Source: CAYTCZ01 sp964436315
GTDB lineage: Bacteria > Actinomycetota > Thermoleophilia > Gaiellales > Gaiellaceae
Assembly (NCBI GenBank): GCA_964436315.1
Contig: CAYTCZ010000102.1
Location: 1 to 14,358 of the forward strand
DNA length: 14,358 nt
Direction of reading: 5' to 3'
The notes below the pieces were generated by a model. That model worked only from the letters and a program-made list of their open reading frames with translations, ran no database searches and was not told where the DNA came from. Within the stretch, counting starts at the first letter, position 1. Each line of letters starts with the position of its first letter. The position numbers and the translations under genes were made by a program. Positions 13,882 to 14,358 of this stretch are shown here, piece by piece.

Positions 13882-14358
13882 TCAGGCCTCGTGCCGCGCT
13901 TCGGCCTCCCGGCGCCGGATGGCGTTCTGAGCTTGAGCGACGTAGCGCTCAAGCTCCTGCTCCTTCTCTGAAAGCTGCGCCTCCCGCGCCTCAAGCTCCC
14001 TAAGTCGGAGTTCGATCTGCGTCTCCCGCTGCTCCGTTCGTTCCTCGAGTTCGTCGCGCATCGCCTTGACCTCGGCCTCGCGCTCAGTCAGATCGAAGTC
14101 TCGTTCTTCGAGCAATCGTTCGAGATCCGCGATGTTTGACAGACGAGCTGCCTCGCCTTCGGCGGGGCCCTCATCGAGGGTGGCCGCGATGTCGGCTCGA
14201 ACGCTGAACGCCTCGGTCGCTCCCTCCTCCTCCGGCCCGACAAGCTGTATTGGTGATCGCCGCTCGCCTGGGTCGCTCGCGTCGTTCTCACTCATCTCGT
14301 CCGACGACGGGTTCCGGATCGCCGCCGCGGCGTCAACCAAGCTTTCGACCTCGCCTAG
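13882..14358 (-). CDS. coiled-coil protein of unknown function, 5' end not resolved (frame open at the window edge)
   Basis: The visible product is about 158 residues. Its N-terminal third is acidic and disordered in look (NDASDPGERRSP, GPEEEGATEAF). From about residue 75 to 150 it is a highly charged coiled coil with repeating E-R-E-L and E-A-R-E heptads. There is no membrane segment or catalytic motif. ATG 14293-14295 is the only ATG start, with a weak GGACGAG before it, and TTG 14338-14340 is another candidate. The codons upstream of the ATG nearly all end in G or C, so coding may well continue past the window. The next gene downstream is the small membrane protein, 16 bp away, which suggests a shared transcript and perhaps a membrane-associated scaffold; that is speculation. 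Confidence 0.7.
   Translation of the reverse strand, partial: LGEVESLVDAAAAIRNPSSDEMSENDASDPGERRSPIQLVGPEEEGATEAFSVRADIAATLDEGPAEGEAARLSNIADLERLLEERDFDLTEREAEVKAMRDELEERTEQRETQIELRLRELEAREAQLSEKEQELERYVAQAQNAIRRREAEARHEA

Overview
This is a GC-rich, gene-dense bacterial chromosomal window with GTG and TTG starts, no CCA encoded on the tRNA, and no recognisable phage, insertion sequence, CRISPR or plasmid functions. Codon style, an actinobacterial-looking IF-1 and possible near-leaderless promoters suggest an actinomycete relative (perhaps Thermoleophilia-like). That placement is inference, not proof.

Left half (1-7404): the 3' part of a tRNA-Ser(CGA) converges on a seven-gene operon read on the minus strand from about 7404 down to 136. 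In transcription order it holds ortA and ortB (the two subunits of 2-amino-4-oxopentanoate thiolase), an amidohydrolase of the N-acyl-D-amino-acid deacylase family, an M28 zinc aminopeptidase-like enzyme, an M24 (creatinase/prolidase-like) enzyme, a 308-residue helical protein resembling ATC-hydrolase/DUF6125 proteins, and a small REDY/HapK-like alpha-beta barrel protein. The first four genes are joined by three successive 4-bp ATGA overlaps; the later gaps are 27-42 bp. The known ornithine-degradation partners of OrtAB (racemase, aminomutase OraSE, dehydrogenase Ord) are absent. Two residues thought to hold the substrate carboxylate in D-aminoacylase are replaced in the amidohydrolase. The operon therefore looks like an undescribed catabolic route in which hydrolases release an amino-keto acid that OrtAB cleaves with CoA to acetyl-CoA and alanine. 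A divergent XRE-cupin regulator (7478-8095) is the likely controller, and an inverted repeat lies inside the overlapping divergent promoters.

Middle (8096-8952): a 620-bp stretch without an intact gene holds two hairpins behind the regulator, a decayed remnant of an EmrB/QacA-type transporter, and a terminator serving a small PLDc_N membrane protein.

Right half (8953-14358): a thiolase (minus) and an FAD/NAD(P) monooxygenase-like protein (plus) are divergent. The oxidoreductase ends in a 4-bp stop-codon overlap with a convergent stand-alone infA. infA lacks its own Shine-Dalgarno but is preceded by a 13-codon ORF with a strong one, whose stop overlaps the infA start (TAGTG). Beyond a 269-bp spacer lie a berberine-bridge-type FAD oxidase, a small membrane protein and a coiled-coil protein that runs to the window edge, all on the minus strand.
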